Source: JBGSIC01 sp041751875 (GTDB lineage Bacteria; Bdellovibrionota; FAC87; UBA2466; JACKAF01). Taken from it: a stretch of DNA of 64,000 nt. The position numbers and the translations under genes were made by a program. Position 1 is the first letter of the stretch. Each line of letters begins with the position of its first letter. The notes below the pieces were generated by a model. The model had not been told where the DNA came from. It was given only the letters and a program-made list of their open reading frames with translations, and made no database searches. Positions 9,249-16,547 of this stretch are shown in pieces. The stretch covers positions 186,001 to 250,000 of the forward strand of contig JBGSIC010000013.1 in NCBI GenBank assembly GCA_041751875.1, written 5' to 3'.

Positions 9249-9352
9249 GGGTTTGCTACCTGTAGAATGGTGACCCTACCATTCGAAAACTTCTGAACGT
9301 GGCACCACGAGCAGAACCCCTTTTATTTACAATAGACTTCTCAACCACGGTG

Positions 9353-9772
9353 TCAAATGCGCAGTTCCTTTGCAAAACTTTTTATCCGATTTGCAATGGC
9401 ATCGCGCGCTGCACGGAAACGCTCAAGCTGATCTTCATCAGTTCCCCCTTTCCCGGCCGGATCCGGAAAGGGCCAGTGTAGTTTCTTGGCCTTGGGTGTG
9501 ATGATCACGGGACACACTTCCTCAGCACAAAGAGTAATCACGTAGTCCAACTTCTCAACAAAATCTGAATCTAAATCTTCATAGGACTTCGAATAGTGCC
9601 CTCTAAGATCAATCCCTATTTCCTTCATGGCTTGCACGGCAAAAGGATTTACCTGAGAGGGGGCTGAGCCTGCACTTTCCACGTTAACGTTCTTTTCTAA
9701 GAGGGGCTTAGCTAGGCCTTCGGCCATTTGGCTTCGAGCGGAATTAGCCACACACATAAAAAGAATATTCAT
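9353..9772 (-). CDS. arsC: Arsenate reductase, low-molecular-weight phosphatase type
   Basis: The 139-residue enzyme reduces arsenate to arsenite. The P-loop is CVANSARS with nucleophile Cys7. Two further cysteines, Cys82 and Cys87 in LCAEEVCP, match the redox relay of thioredoxin-coupled ArsC. The late aspartate motif WPFPDPA is present. The ATG at 9772 overlaps the stop of the ACR3 gene (ATGA), indicating translational coupling. The longer frame to 9814 runs inside acr3. It is the last arsenic gene of an operon of regulator, ArsI, ACR3 and ArsC. Confidence 0.93.
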   Translation of the reverse strand: MNILFMCVANSARSQMAEGLAKPLLEKNVNVESAGSAPSQVNPFAVQAMKEIGIDLRGHYSKSYEDLDSDFVEKLDYVITLCAEEVCPVIITPKAKKLHWPFPDPAGKGGTDEDQLERFRAARDAIANRIKSFAKELRI

Positions 9773-10839
9773 CCCACGACTCCTCGCTGCGAAAAATAGC
9801 GTCCTCTCAGCCACAACGAAACTTTCACCAATAAAATGAGAGCGGGTACTTCAACGAGTGGTCCCATAACGGCGGCAAAGGCGGCACCATGGTGAATTCC
9901 AAAGGTTGCAATCGCCACTGCTATGGCAAGTTCAAAGTTGTTTGAAGCGGCCGTAAAAGAAAGAGTAGCCGATTCGGAATAACCCGCGCCCACTTTGCGG
10001 CTCATAAAGAAGGAGAATAAAAACATCAGAACAAAATAAAAAAGAAGTGGAATAGCAATTCGTACAACATCTAAGGGAACTTCAATGATTGTCTCTCCCT
10101 TGATGGAAAACATGAGAACAATCGTAAAAAGCAGCGCCACTAAAGTAATCGGACTGATTCTTGGAATAAACTCCTTCTCGTACCACTCAGTTCCTTTTGC
10201 ACGGATTAACGTGAAGCGAGTCATAAAACCCACCAGAAAAGGAATTCCCAAATAGATAAAAACGCTCTCTGCGATTTGCCCCATCGATATATTGACCGCC
10301 ACGCCTTCTAAGCCAAACCACGTCGGAAGCACGGTAATAAACACGTACGAATAGACAGAGAAGAAGAGAACCTGAAACAGGGAATTAAAAGCCACCAGAC
10401 CCGCGCAGTACTCGGTACTTCCCTCAGCCAAGTCGTTCCACACGATGACCATGGCGATACACCTGGCAAGACCAATAAGAATCAGCCCAATCATGTACTC
10501 AGGCATATCGCTCAAAAAGAGAACGGCTAGAACGAACATAAGAATGGGCCCAATGACCCAGTTTTGAATCAAGGAAAGGGTGAGCACCCTTTTGTTTTTA
10601 AAAACTTCCGAAAGTCTCTCGTATTTCACTTTCGCTAGCGGGGGGTACATCATGAGAATCAACCCAATGGCGATAGGAACAGAAGTGGTTCCCACACTCA
10701 TGCCGTTGATAAAAGGCACAAGATTGGGAAAAACAAAACCCAGTCCTACCCCTACCGCCATCGCTAGAAATATCCAGAGCGTTAGATACCTATCTAAAAA
10801 GGAAAGCTTCTTTGTTGAAGCGCACACAGGCTGACTCAT
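9769..10839 (-). CDS. acr3: ACR3-family arsenite efflux transporter
   Basis: The product (356 residues) is a ten-helix inner-membrane arsenite exporter of the BART superfamily. Typical blocks are SVPIAIGLILMMYPPLAKVK early on and GLARCIAMVIVWNDLA in the middle, the latter holding the conserved cysteine of ACR3 proteins. Later comes TLSFTAASNNFELAIAVAIA with the broken-helix asparagines. AAAGGA lies about 13 bases before the ATG. It is flanked by arsI upstream (about 20 bases) and overlaps arsC downstream by four bases, so the genes are co-transcribed. Confidence 0.95.
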   Translation of the reverse strand: MSQPVCASTKKLSFLDRYLTLWIFLAMAVGVGLGFVFPNLVPFINGMSVGTTSVPIAIGLILMMYPPLAKVKYERLSEVFKNKRVLTLSLIQNWVIGPILMFVLAVLFLSDMPEYMIGLILIGLARCIAMVIVWNDLAEGSTEYCAGLVAFNSLFQVLFFSVYSYVFITVLPTWFGLEGVAVNISMGQIAESVFIYLGIPFLVGFMTRFTLIRAKGTEWYEKEFIPRISPITLVALLFTIVLMFSIKGETIIEVPLDVVRIAIPLLFYFVLMFLFSFFMSRKVGAGYSESATLSFTAASNNFELAIAVAIATFGIHHGAAFAAVMGPLVEVPALILLVKVSLWLRGRYFSQRGVVG

Positions 10840-10860
10840 TATTAATGCATTTCCTTTTAA

Positions 10861-11319
10861 TTAGCCGCAGCAACCCGTTTTCTTAGGCTCTGCGCTAGTG
10901 GTCTCTTTAGGGGCGCAGCAAGCACTTTTCTCTTCTGCTTTTGCTTCCTGAAAAATCTCGGCGTCTCCCATGAATTGGTACGCTTCCCAAGGAAGCCCAG
11001 CAGGATCTTTTACCCAAGTCTTATCGGCCTCGGCATAGCAGCAGGTTGTTTTTCCTTCATCGAAGGTCTTTAGCTCCGCTTTTCCGATGCGCTTTCGCAC
11101 TTCAGCAAGTTCCGATTCCTCATCCACTTGAATGCCGAAGTGGTCAAAGCCCGGCTTTTGTCCTTTGGCGGAAATCGCAAAGTTGACACTCGGATCATCA
11201 AGGAGCCACTTAGCGTAGTCGGCTTTTTGTTTTACCGGTTCCGCACCAAACATAGTGGTATAGAACTTAACGGCTTCTTCGATACTTTCCACAGAAACAT
11301 GCACATGTAATCGTTTCAT
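10861..11319 (-). CDS. arsI: ArsI/CadI-type VOC protein (C-As lyase candidate)
   Basis: The 152-residue vicinal-oxygen-chelate protein fits ArsI, which cleaves the C-As bond of trivalent organoarsenicals. Candidate metal ligands are His5, His60 and Glu112. A vicinal cysteine pair lies at 93-94 in KTTCCYAEADKTWVKDPAG, matching the arsenic-binding pair of characterised ArsI enzymes. A cysteine-rich tail (SACCAPK and TGCCG) follows a flexible linker. The ATG at 11319 has AAGGAG six bases upstream. It is the first structural gene after the MerR-type regulator. CadI-type cadmium-induced proteins share this fold, so the organoarsenical substrate is likely but not certain. Confidence 0.85.
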   Translation of the reverse strand: MKRLHVHVSVESIEEAVKFYTTMFGAEPVKQKADYAKWLLDDPSVNFAISAKGQKPGFDHFGIQVDEESELAEVRKRIGKAELKTFDEGKTTCCYAEADKTWVKDPAGLPWEAYQFMGDAEIFQEAKAEEKSACCAPKETTSAEPKKTGCCG

Positions 11320-11329
11320 CGTTTTCTCC

Positions 11330-11728
11330 TTAGCAACCCTTTTCAAAACACTCTAAAAACCGGCACTCCTTAATGGCTTGCTCGCCTTCACCGCACACCT
11401 TGGAAAGGCGGCGCAGGGACTGCTCCATTTTTTTTAAATCCAGAATCTTCTGCGCAATCTCTTCAATTTTGTCGTCAGCCTTTTTCTGCACCTGACCACC
11501 TGTCATTTTCTTTTTTGATTGAAGCTCAACGAGTTCCTTCACTTCACGCAAGGTAAAGCCCAACTCCTGGGCCCGACGAACAAACCGGATGCGTGTGACT
11601 TCGTCTTGCGAGTAGGTTCGAAAACCCACCTCTCGCTTGGCCGGCTTTTTAATTAGCCCTTTGCGCTCGTAAAAGCGCACCGTTTCGACTCCGACACCGG
11701 CCTCTTTAGCGAGTTTTCCAATCGTCAT
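11330..11728 (-). CDS. MerR-family regulator of the arsenic operon
   Basis: The product (132 residues) has the MerR helix-turn-helix and wing (MTIGKLAKEAGVGVETVRFY, ERKGLI, FRTYSQDEV) and a dimerisation helix. Its nearest recognisable plan is mercury MerR. The residue aligning with the first mercury ligand (Cys82 of Tn501 MerR) is not cysteine, but four cysteines cluster near the C-terminus at about 112, 122, 127 and 132. Arsenite usually binds three thiolates, so a shifted metalloid site is plausible. The ATG at 11728 follows GAGGTG closely. Arsenic operons are more often controlled by ArsR, so a MerR-type regulator is unusual. The operator upstream supports autoregulation. Confidence 0.88.
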   Translation of the reverse strand: MTIGKLAKEAGVGVETVRFYERKGLIKKPAKREVGFRTYSQDEVTRIRFVRRAQELGFTLREVKELVELQSKKKMTGGQVQKKADDKIEEIAQKILDLKKMEQSLRRLSKVCGEGEQAIKECRFLECFEKGC

Positions 11729-11740
11729 AACCACACCTCT

Positions 11741-11772
11741 ATCCTACACTCCGTACCATAGTACGGGGTCAA
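11741..11772 (-). promoter_or_regulatory. MerR-type operator-promoter of the arsenic operon
   Basis: Reading the minus strand: -35 TTGACC (11767-11772), a 20-base spacer holding the dyad CCGTAC-TATG-GTACGG (11751-11766), then -10 TAGGAT (11741-11746). Long spacers with a central dyad are the signature of MerR-activated promoters. The half-sites CCGTAC/GTACGG equal those of the mercury mer operator, whose spacer is 19. The predicted transcript start lies only about six or seven bases before the regulator's ATG at 11728, so the message would have almost no leader. Confidence 0.85.
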
Positions 11773-11975
11773 TACGAAAAGTGAATAATAAGAACGCCGA
11801 ACTTTTTGGGAGCTTTCCTTTATTAGCCGTAGTGCCTGACTTTAGGGCCTTGGCGGCACGCCTTCTGCGCCTAAAAGTCCCGGGCTGTTTCAAACATTAC
11901 ATTTTCGTCATCTTTGACCGCAGGCCGGATCCTGTTGAAAAAAACTTCACATTTGGTAATAGTTTTCCGATAGAC

Positions 11976-11989
11976 TTAACAATTGTTAA
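11976..11989. promoter_or_regulatory. 14-base palindrome upstream of the second carbonic anhydrase
   Basis: TTAACAATTGTTAA is a perfect palindrome ending about five bases before the GGGGGC ribosome site of the gene at 12009. Further upstream, at 11838-11879, a stem of nine pairs with one bulge (GACTTTAGG with CCTAAAAGTC) encloses a small GGCG/CGCC hairpin. Together they suggest a regulated leader, but no known riboswitch is recognised and the transcript start is not clear. Confidence 0.4.
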
Positions 11990-12008
11990 TTCATGGGGGC
12001 TATTGGTT

Positions 12009-12620
12009 ATGATGAAGATTCTCGACGCGGCTGCTCGTTTCCGCGCGGATGTTTTTGAAAAAAGTCCCCTCTACTCCAAACTTCAGAACGGACAATCGCC
12101 CGAAGTAGCCTTTATCGCGTGTTCGGACTCACGCGTCGTCCCGAATGCATTAACTGGAACGGATCCTGGGCAGCTTTTTGTATTACGGAATGCAGGCAAC
12201 CTCGTCGCTAACCGTTTTTTCTCACCCAATGGGGAAGCTGCGTCACTCGAGTACGCCGTTGAGGTCCTTAAGGTGCGCCATATTGTCGTATGCGGTCACA
12301 CCCGCTGTGGTGCGGTTCAGTACCTGCTTGAGCAAAAAGATTCGGACGATTGCAAGTTAGCTTGGGTTTCCTCTTGGTTGGTACACGCCCGTGAGCTCCA
12401 TTCCCGATTAGAAAAGAGAGCGCTTAACCGTGAAAATATTTTAAGAGCAGCGGTTGAAGAAAATGTCATGCTCCAGATGGATCACCTGCTCTCCTACCGT
12501 TTTATTTCCAAGAAAGTCGCAGAGGGTGGCCTTCAGCTCCACGGCTGGGTCTACGAAATTGAATCCGGAAACGTGTCAACCCGGAGAGGAAGTGAGTTTG
12601 TCCTTCTAACTCCCCCTTAG
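12009..12620 (+). CDS. Beta-class carbonic anhydrase (second copy)
   Basis: The product (203 residues) has the full beta-class active site: CSDSR (Cys38, Asp40, Arg42) and HTRC (His97, Cys100), followed by GAVQYLL. The open frame extends upstream to 11781, but that part is unlike carbonic anhydrase. The ATG at 12009 has GGGGGC about nine bases before it. A SulP transporter starts 40 bases downstream on the same strand, and such pairs are known to couple bicarbonate uptake with CO2 hydration. It is divergent from the MerR-type arsenic regulator. Confidence 0.93.
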   Translation: MMKILDAAARFRADVFEKSPLYSKLQNGQSPEVAFIACSDSRVVPNALTGTDPGQLFVLRNAGNLVANRFFSPNGEAASLEYAVEVLKVRHIVVCGHTRCGAVQYLLEQKDSDDCKLAWVSSWLVHARELHSRLEKRALNRENILRAAVEENVMLQMDHLLSYRFISKKVAEGGLQLHGWVYEIESGNVSTRRGSEFVLLTPP

Positions 12621-12659
12621 TTTCTTTTTTTAAACTCATAAAGAAAGGTGCTCTGGCCC

Positions 12660-14030
12660 ATGCTTGAAAGACTTCGTTCCTTTTTCCATGTGTTTGATGA
12701 TCGCTTTGAAGACTTCGAAAAAGGGAAGCGCGCTGGCATTTTGTATCGTGACTTTAGTTCGGGACTAATCGTTGCCATGACCGCCATTCCGATGGCCATG
12801 GGCTTTGCAATGGCTTCGGGACTGCGCCCCGAACAGGGGATTATCGCCGGCGCTATCGCGTGCTTGGTCGGAAGGACTTTCGGCGGATCGAAGTATCAAG
12901 TATATGGTCCGACTGCTGCGTTTATCCCGCTCATTGCCGCTATCATGGCTAAGTACGATCACGGATTTCTCGTTTTCGTATCGATTGTCTCCGGTATCGT
13001 GCTTTTGATCATGGGCCTACTTGGCATGGGTAGGATTGCTAAGGTAGTTCCTAATAGTATTGTCGTCGGTTTTACCGCCGGTATTGCAGTCGTCATCGCA
13101 CTTGCCAACATGGGCGATGCGTTTGGAGTTACTTTGTATGAGACTTTGAACCTCAATCTGCTTAATTTCAGTTCTCTTCTAGGAAGTATCAACTACTACG
13201 CCGTATTTCTTACAGCTATTACATTTATTCTCTGCCGGTACTTGATGCGGATCTCGGTATTCATTCCCGCTCCCCTGATTGCCATCGGACTTTGCACCTG
13301 GCTTGCAAATGGGCTTTTTGCAGGCAAAGGGGTCACGCTCGTAGCTGATCGCTACGGAACCATTCCCCACGACTTTTTTCAGTTTACCCCGCCAACCGTA
13401 CCTGATCTCACCTGGGCGGTGGCTGGCGATATGGTTTACTTCGTCATCGCCATTGTATTTATTTCCGGAGTTGAGAGCTTGCTCTGCTCTTCCATGGCGG
13501 ATCGTTTGGCTAATAACAAACGCACACCCTTCAATCCGGATAAAGAATTTTGGGGCCAGGGCATGGTGCAAATTATTACGCCGCTCATAAACGGCTTTCC
13601 CTGCACAGGTGCGCTTGCGCGAACAGCAACAAGTATCAAGGCCGGTGCGGTGACTCCGCTCGCAGGTTACTTCAAAGGCGTTTTAAAACTCGTACTCGCT
13701 TATTCGATAGCATCTTATTTGGAACACGTGCCGCTTGCGTGTATCGCGGGCGTATTGTTTTGGGTCGCGACAAACATGCTTAAGATTGGTGAAATTAAAG
13801 TGCAAATTGGGCTCGGTCCCATTCACGCTTTTTTAGTGCTATACACGGCCGTCATGGTGCCCCTCACTGATTTTCTCACTGGCGTACTCTCGGCACTCAT
13901 TTTATTCGGCTTCGCTGCTTTAGCAGCTAGGTTGAATCCTTCTATTTCAAGATGGGTCTGGCCAAACTCATCCGATGAAGAAATCGAACCGCAGTTAGAG
14001 GTAGTTCCCGAACAGAAGGTCGGGGGCTAG
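12660..14030 (+). CDS. SulP-family anion transporter (bicarbonate candidate)
   Basis: The product (456 residues) is an inner-membrane SulP protein with about twelve hydrophobic segments. The N-terminal block (DFSSGLIVAMTAIPMAMGFA) and YQVYGPTAAFIPLIAAI match the family. The C-terminus ends soon after the last helix (NPSISRWVWPN), so the STAS domain usual for SulP proteins is absent. The ATG at 12660 has AAAGGTG upstream and is preferred over the GTG at 12648. It directly follows a carbonic anhydrase gene, which favours bicarbonate as substrate over sulfate, as for BicA-type transporters; this is inference. The next gene begins immediately after the stop codon. Confidence 0.87.
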   Translation: MLERLRSFFHVFDDRFEDFEKGKRAGILYRDFSSGLIVAMTAIPMAMGFAMASGLRPEQGIIAGAIACLVGRTFGGSKYQVYGPTAAFIPLIAAIMAKYDHGFLVFVSIVSGIVLLIMGLLGMGRIAKVVPNSIVVGFTAGIAVVIALANMGDAFGVTLYETLNLNLLNFSSLLGSINYYAVFLTAITFILCRYLMRISVFIPAPLIAIGLCTWLANGLFAGKGVTLVADRYGTIPHDFFQFTPPTVPDLTWAVAGDMVYFVIAIVFISGVESLLCSSMADRLANNKRTPFNPDKEFWGQGMVQIITPLINGFPCTGALARTATSIKAGAVTPLAGYFKGVLKLVLAYSIASYLEHVPLACIAGVLFWVATNMLKIGEIKVQIGLGPIHAFLVLYTAVMVPLTDFLTGVLSALILFGFAALAARLNPSISRWVWPNSSDEEIEPQLEVVPEQKVGG

Positions 14031-14618
14031 ATGAGAAACCACTACGAACTTCTACAGGAACTGCGCAGCAGCGCGGATTGGGTGCGCTCAGTACTTACTG
14101 CCGCCGATGCATCGGCGGTTCATCTGGATCCTTCGCTGGAATTTTCCCAGTGTGCATTTGTAGTACTAAATCCTCATAAGGAGTTGGCGGTTTCACCTTT
14201 TCAGTTTGGTCTCCCAAGTGGGCACGGTCAGTTCAATGTATTTACTTCACCAACGGAGGTGCAGAGCGAGCCCCTGGAGAATCTTTTGGAAGAGGACACT
14301 CAACTCGTTGTTGTGATGGGTGCTCTTAACCCGCCGAAGACGGGACGTTTTCGTCTGCGCCATTGGTGGAAACTTTTCTTTAACAACGTCGAAACTGTTG
14401 AGTCCCAATTGGTGGGATTTCGACAACTGGTCGTGGATTTGGAGAGCACCACAGCTCTTCTGCGTCGGGAACTGAAAGCCATCAGTTCGGACGTCGTCGT
14501 ACTTCAAGCGATTTACGACGCGGCCCATCGACAAACTTACTGGGACCTTGAGCGTGTCGTTCAACCAAAACCACATCTACAGCTTGCTTCTCAACCTCGT
14601 GCCACAGGTAGGCCTTGA
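14031..14618 (+). CDS. Protein of unknown function coupled to the SulP gene
   Basis: I do not recognise this 195-residue protein. It has no signal peptide or membrane segment. It begins with MRNHYELLQELRSSADW and has a central beta-rich part containing LVVVMGALNPPKTGRF. A C-terminal helical stretch follows (residues about 120-165). Its ATG directly follows the SulP stop codon, so it is translated from the same message and may serve carbonate uptake or its control. The frame is uninterrupted and overlaps only the uncertain 5' end of the next gene. Confidence 0.6.
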   Translation: MRNHYELLQELRSSADWVRSVLTAADASAVHLDPSLEFSQCAFVVLNPHKELAVSPFQFGLPSGHGQFNVFTSPTEVQSEPLENLLEEDTQLVVVMGALNPPKTGRFRLRHWWKLFFNNVETVESQLVGFRQLVVDLESTTALLRRELKAISSDVVVLQAIYDAAHRQTYWDLERVVQPKPHLQLASQPRATGRP

Positions 14619-14649
14619 CGCCCCAACTGTCGGGGGCGTTAATCAAAAG

Positions 14650-15258
14650 GTGGTCACATTAGATAAGTCGCCCAAGCCTGTTCGCATTCGTACCGTGGCT
14701 GATCTTCGGAAGTACTTGGAGCTTAATGGGCTTTCTCCCGAAGGTCTCGCTAAGATCACGCGTATTTCGAACATGACGATCCGTCGTCTTTTAGAGAAAA
14801 ACCCGCATACCAAAATTGCTGAGAAGTATTATGCGCAATTTGATCGGCTGACAGATAACAAAACTGTCTCCACTGAAAATGCGAAGCGTCTTAACGTCCT
14901 TACCGGGGACATGACCTCTTTGTTTAGTTATGTAAGCAGCCTAACCAAAAGTAGAAAAGAAGGCGTTAAGACCAAGAAGATAATCTCGCTGAGTCAGTCC
15001 TATCTTTCAGGATGCAATTTAGCCAGCGTGTTAAAAGCTCCCATAGCCCGCTTGTCTCAAGCAGCCTTGCGCCACCCCACCGCTACTGTTCGGGGACTCG
15101 CGCTCGGCGCGCTCATTTATTTTGTTACGCCTTTAGATTTTATTCCCGACATTACTAGTCTGACCGGCTTTCTCGATGACTATGCCATCTTATCGCTTGT
15201 AGACCTATGGATAGAGGCCCAGGCCGCTATCGAAGTCCCCCCTCCCACAGATTCGTAG
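14650..15258 (+). CDS. DUF1232 (YkvA-type) protein with N-terminal helix-turn-helix-like part
   Basis: The C-terminal third carries the DUF1232 signature: a hydrophobic helix followed by TPLDFIPD and FLDDYAIL. The N-terminal part (LRKYLELNGLSPEGLAKITR, then SNMTIRRLLEK) looks like a lambda-repressor-type helix-turn-helix. That would make a membrane-attached or DNA-binding fusion. The start is uncertain: the frame opens at 14548 inside the upstream gene, and the GTG at 14650 is the best candidate, with a GGGGG tract 13 bases before it. DUF1232 proteins have no settled function. Confidence 0.65.
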   Translation: MVTLDKSPKPVRIRTVADLRKYLELNGLSPEGLAKITRISNMTIRRLLEKNPHTKIAEKYYAQFDRLTDNKTVSTENAKRLNVLTGDMTSLFSYVSSLTKSRKEGVKTKKIISLSQSYLSGCNLASVLKAPIARLSQAALRHPTATVRGLALGALIYFVTPLDFIPDITSLTGFLDDYAILSLVDLWIEAQAAIEVPPPTDS

Positions 15259-15342
15259 CGAACTTACCCGCCATTCCCAAGCTAGTGATCAATCTATGTT
15301 CCAGTTCATTTTTTCTGCAGCCGACCACCACACGGTACCTAC

Positions 15343-15384
15343 CCAATATATTGGATTTACATGTAAATATACTGTATTTACATT
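15343..15384 (+). promoter_or_regulatory. Nested palindromes over a likely promoter
   Basis: Three elements lie within 42 bases: the palindrome CCAATATATTGG (15343-15354), the palindrome ATTTACATGTAAAT (15355-15368), and a further ATTTACAT (15376-15383) exactly 21 bases after the first. A promoter reading TTTACA (15356-15361), a 17-base spacer and TACATT (15379-15384) overlaps them. The predicted start is next to the ATG at 15394, which has no ribosome site, so a leaderless message is likely. A site this dense suggests autorepression of the downstream pair. Confidence 0.6.
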
Positions 15385-15393
15385 ACTATTGAA

Positions 15394-15918
15394 ATGGCCG
15401 ATAATGTCTTGATGAATACCAGCGAACAGTTGAGGTCCATTTTTGAGCAACTAAACGGGCGCATAGAAGAGCTGAACCAGAACAGACACGTTGAGAGAGG
15501 CCCGATTATCGCTAAAGCAGACGTGAAGCTTCTTGGACAGATGAGTCTTTTGGCAAACCAGAAAGTCTCACTCTTACTTTCTTTAGCTCAAACAGCGGAT
15601 CTGGATGCATTGTTGGACATGGATTCCGCGGTAAAAAAGGAACTCAACATTATTCTGAAGAAGCATGGACTGATCTATGACGAAGATAGCCCAAAAGTTT
15701 GGCAGCCTGAAGGAACGCGCTTCGATTTATTGTTTGATCTTAAGAATGTTCATGTGACAGCAATGGATCCAGAATCGGTTTTAGTGAGTAAGGCAGTGAA
15801 GGCTCCTGAGAAGAACAGGCAACTAATCCGAGAAGCCATCTATTCTGCTAAGTTCCCCACGCTCATTGATCGCATAGAAAGTAACCATGGGAATTTGGAG
15901 TTTTTTGCCAAGGGATAG
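15394..15918 (+). CDS. Degenerate nucleotidyltransferase-like protein (first gene of a two-gene module)
   Basis: The 174-residue soluble protein contains SLAQTADLDALL, which recalls the TxDLD strand of nucleotidyltransferase-fold proteins. The part containing DPESVLVSKAVKAPEKNRQL resembles the end of AbiEii/DUF6036-type proteins. The usual GS motif before the acidic residues is missing, so catalysis is doubtful. No ribosome site precedes the ATG; initiation may be leaderless, or at the ATG at 15412. The second gene starts two bases after the stop. Function is unknown; the fold assignment is tentative. Confidence 0.6.
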   Translation: MADNVLMNTSEQLRSIFEQLNGRIEELNQNRHVERGPIIAKADVKLLGQMSLLANQKVSLLLSLAQTADLDALLDMDSAVKKELNIILKKHGLIYDEDSPKVWQPEGTRFDLLFDLKNVHVTAMDPESVLVSKAVKAPEKNRQLIREAIYSAKFPTLIDRIESNHGNLEFFAKG

Positions 15919-15920
15919 AT

Positions 15921-16451
15921 ATGAATAGGAATGAACTAGTAAAACAAATTCGACGGCAGGCGGAAAAGGACAAAAGAAACAGGAAGAATCCACGCTATCT
16001 TCAAGTAATGGGTTTTTTGGTTGCTAAAGGTTTCTTAAAAACGAATCAGCCGATTCAACGACTTCCGAACCAGAAAATACATCTTTTAGATGCTATTTGG
16101 GCAGGACAGAACGTAGAGCCCAGAATTTTGGAAGTTCTTCCTGCTGCCGTTCTGCGATTGCCAAATCATTTCGATTTGAATGCTGCGGAACATCCCGATC
16201 TATTTGCAGCAGTTGCAAAGTTAAAGAAACGCGAGGAGGGAAAACCCCTGTGGGGAATTCCTTTTGAGAAATACAAAGTTTGGATTCACCTCACTCTTCC
16301 GGATAGACGGATGAAAGAGTTATCGGAAAGGCGAGTAACTAAGACCTTTAGGTTTACCCCCCAATTTATCACCTTACTTAGAAAGCGTTCTAAGCAACTC
16401 GGCTGCTCGGAAACTGAAACTCTTGAGCGGGCCTTAAAGTCCGATGGGTAG
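15921..16451 (+). CDS. Protein with C-terminal ribbon-helix-helix-like region (second gene of module)
   Basis: The 176-residue basic protein ends in a part fitting a ribbon-helix-helix DNA-binding unit: a strand (TKTFRF) followed by helices ITLLRKRSKQLG and SETETLERAL. The middle contains LLDAIWAGQNVEPRILEVLP, which reads as a helical helix-turn-helix-like stretch. It follows the nucleotidyltransferase-like gene with a two-base gap, so they are co-translated. A ribbon-helix-helix partner behind a palindromic promoter is a common plan in self-regulating toxin-antitoxin pairs. Whether this pair acts so is not shown. Confidence 0.62.
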   Translation: MNRNELVKQIRRQAEKDKRNRKNPRYLQVMGFLVAKGFLKTNQPIQRLPNQKIHLLDAIWAGQNVEPRILEVLPAAVLRLPNHFDLNAAEHPDLFAAVAKLKKREEGKPLWGIPFEKYKVWIHLTLPDRRMKELSERRVTKTFRFTPQFITLLRKRSKQLGCSETETLERALKSDG

Positions 16452-16547
16452 CCAACACCAGCGCTGTCTTGAACCTCTTCCCTCGGCGCATTTAAGTCTG
16501 GACAAACTTTAGTGACGAGAACTAGGTTGGTTCTAGTTGGAGCAAAT

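Noticed and set aside
11781..12008. N-terminal extension of the second carbonic anhydrase
   Set aside because: The 76 extra residues do not resemble the family, and the ATG at 12009 has a good ribosome site. The stretch holds palindromes and a stem-loop instead.
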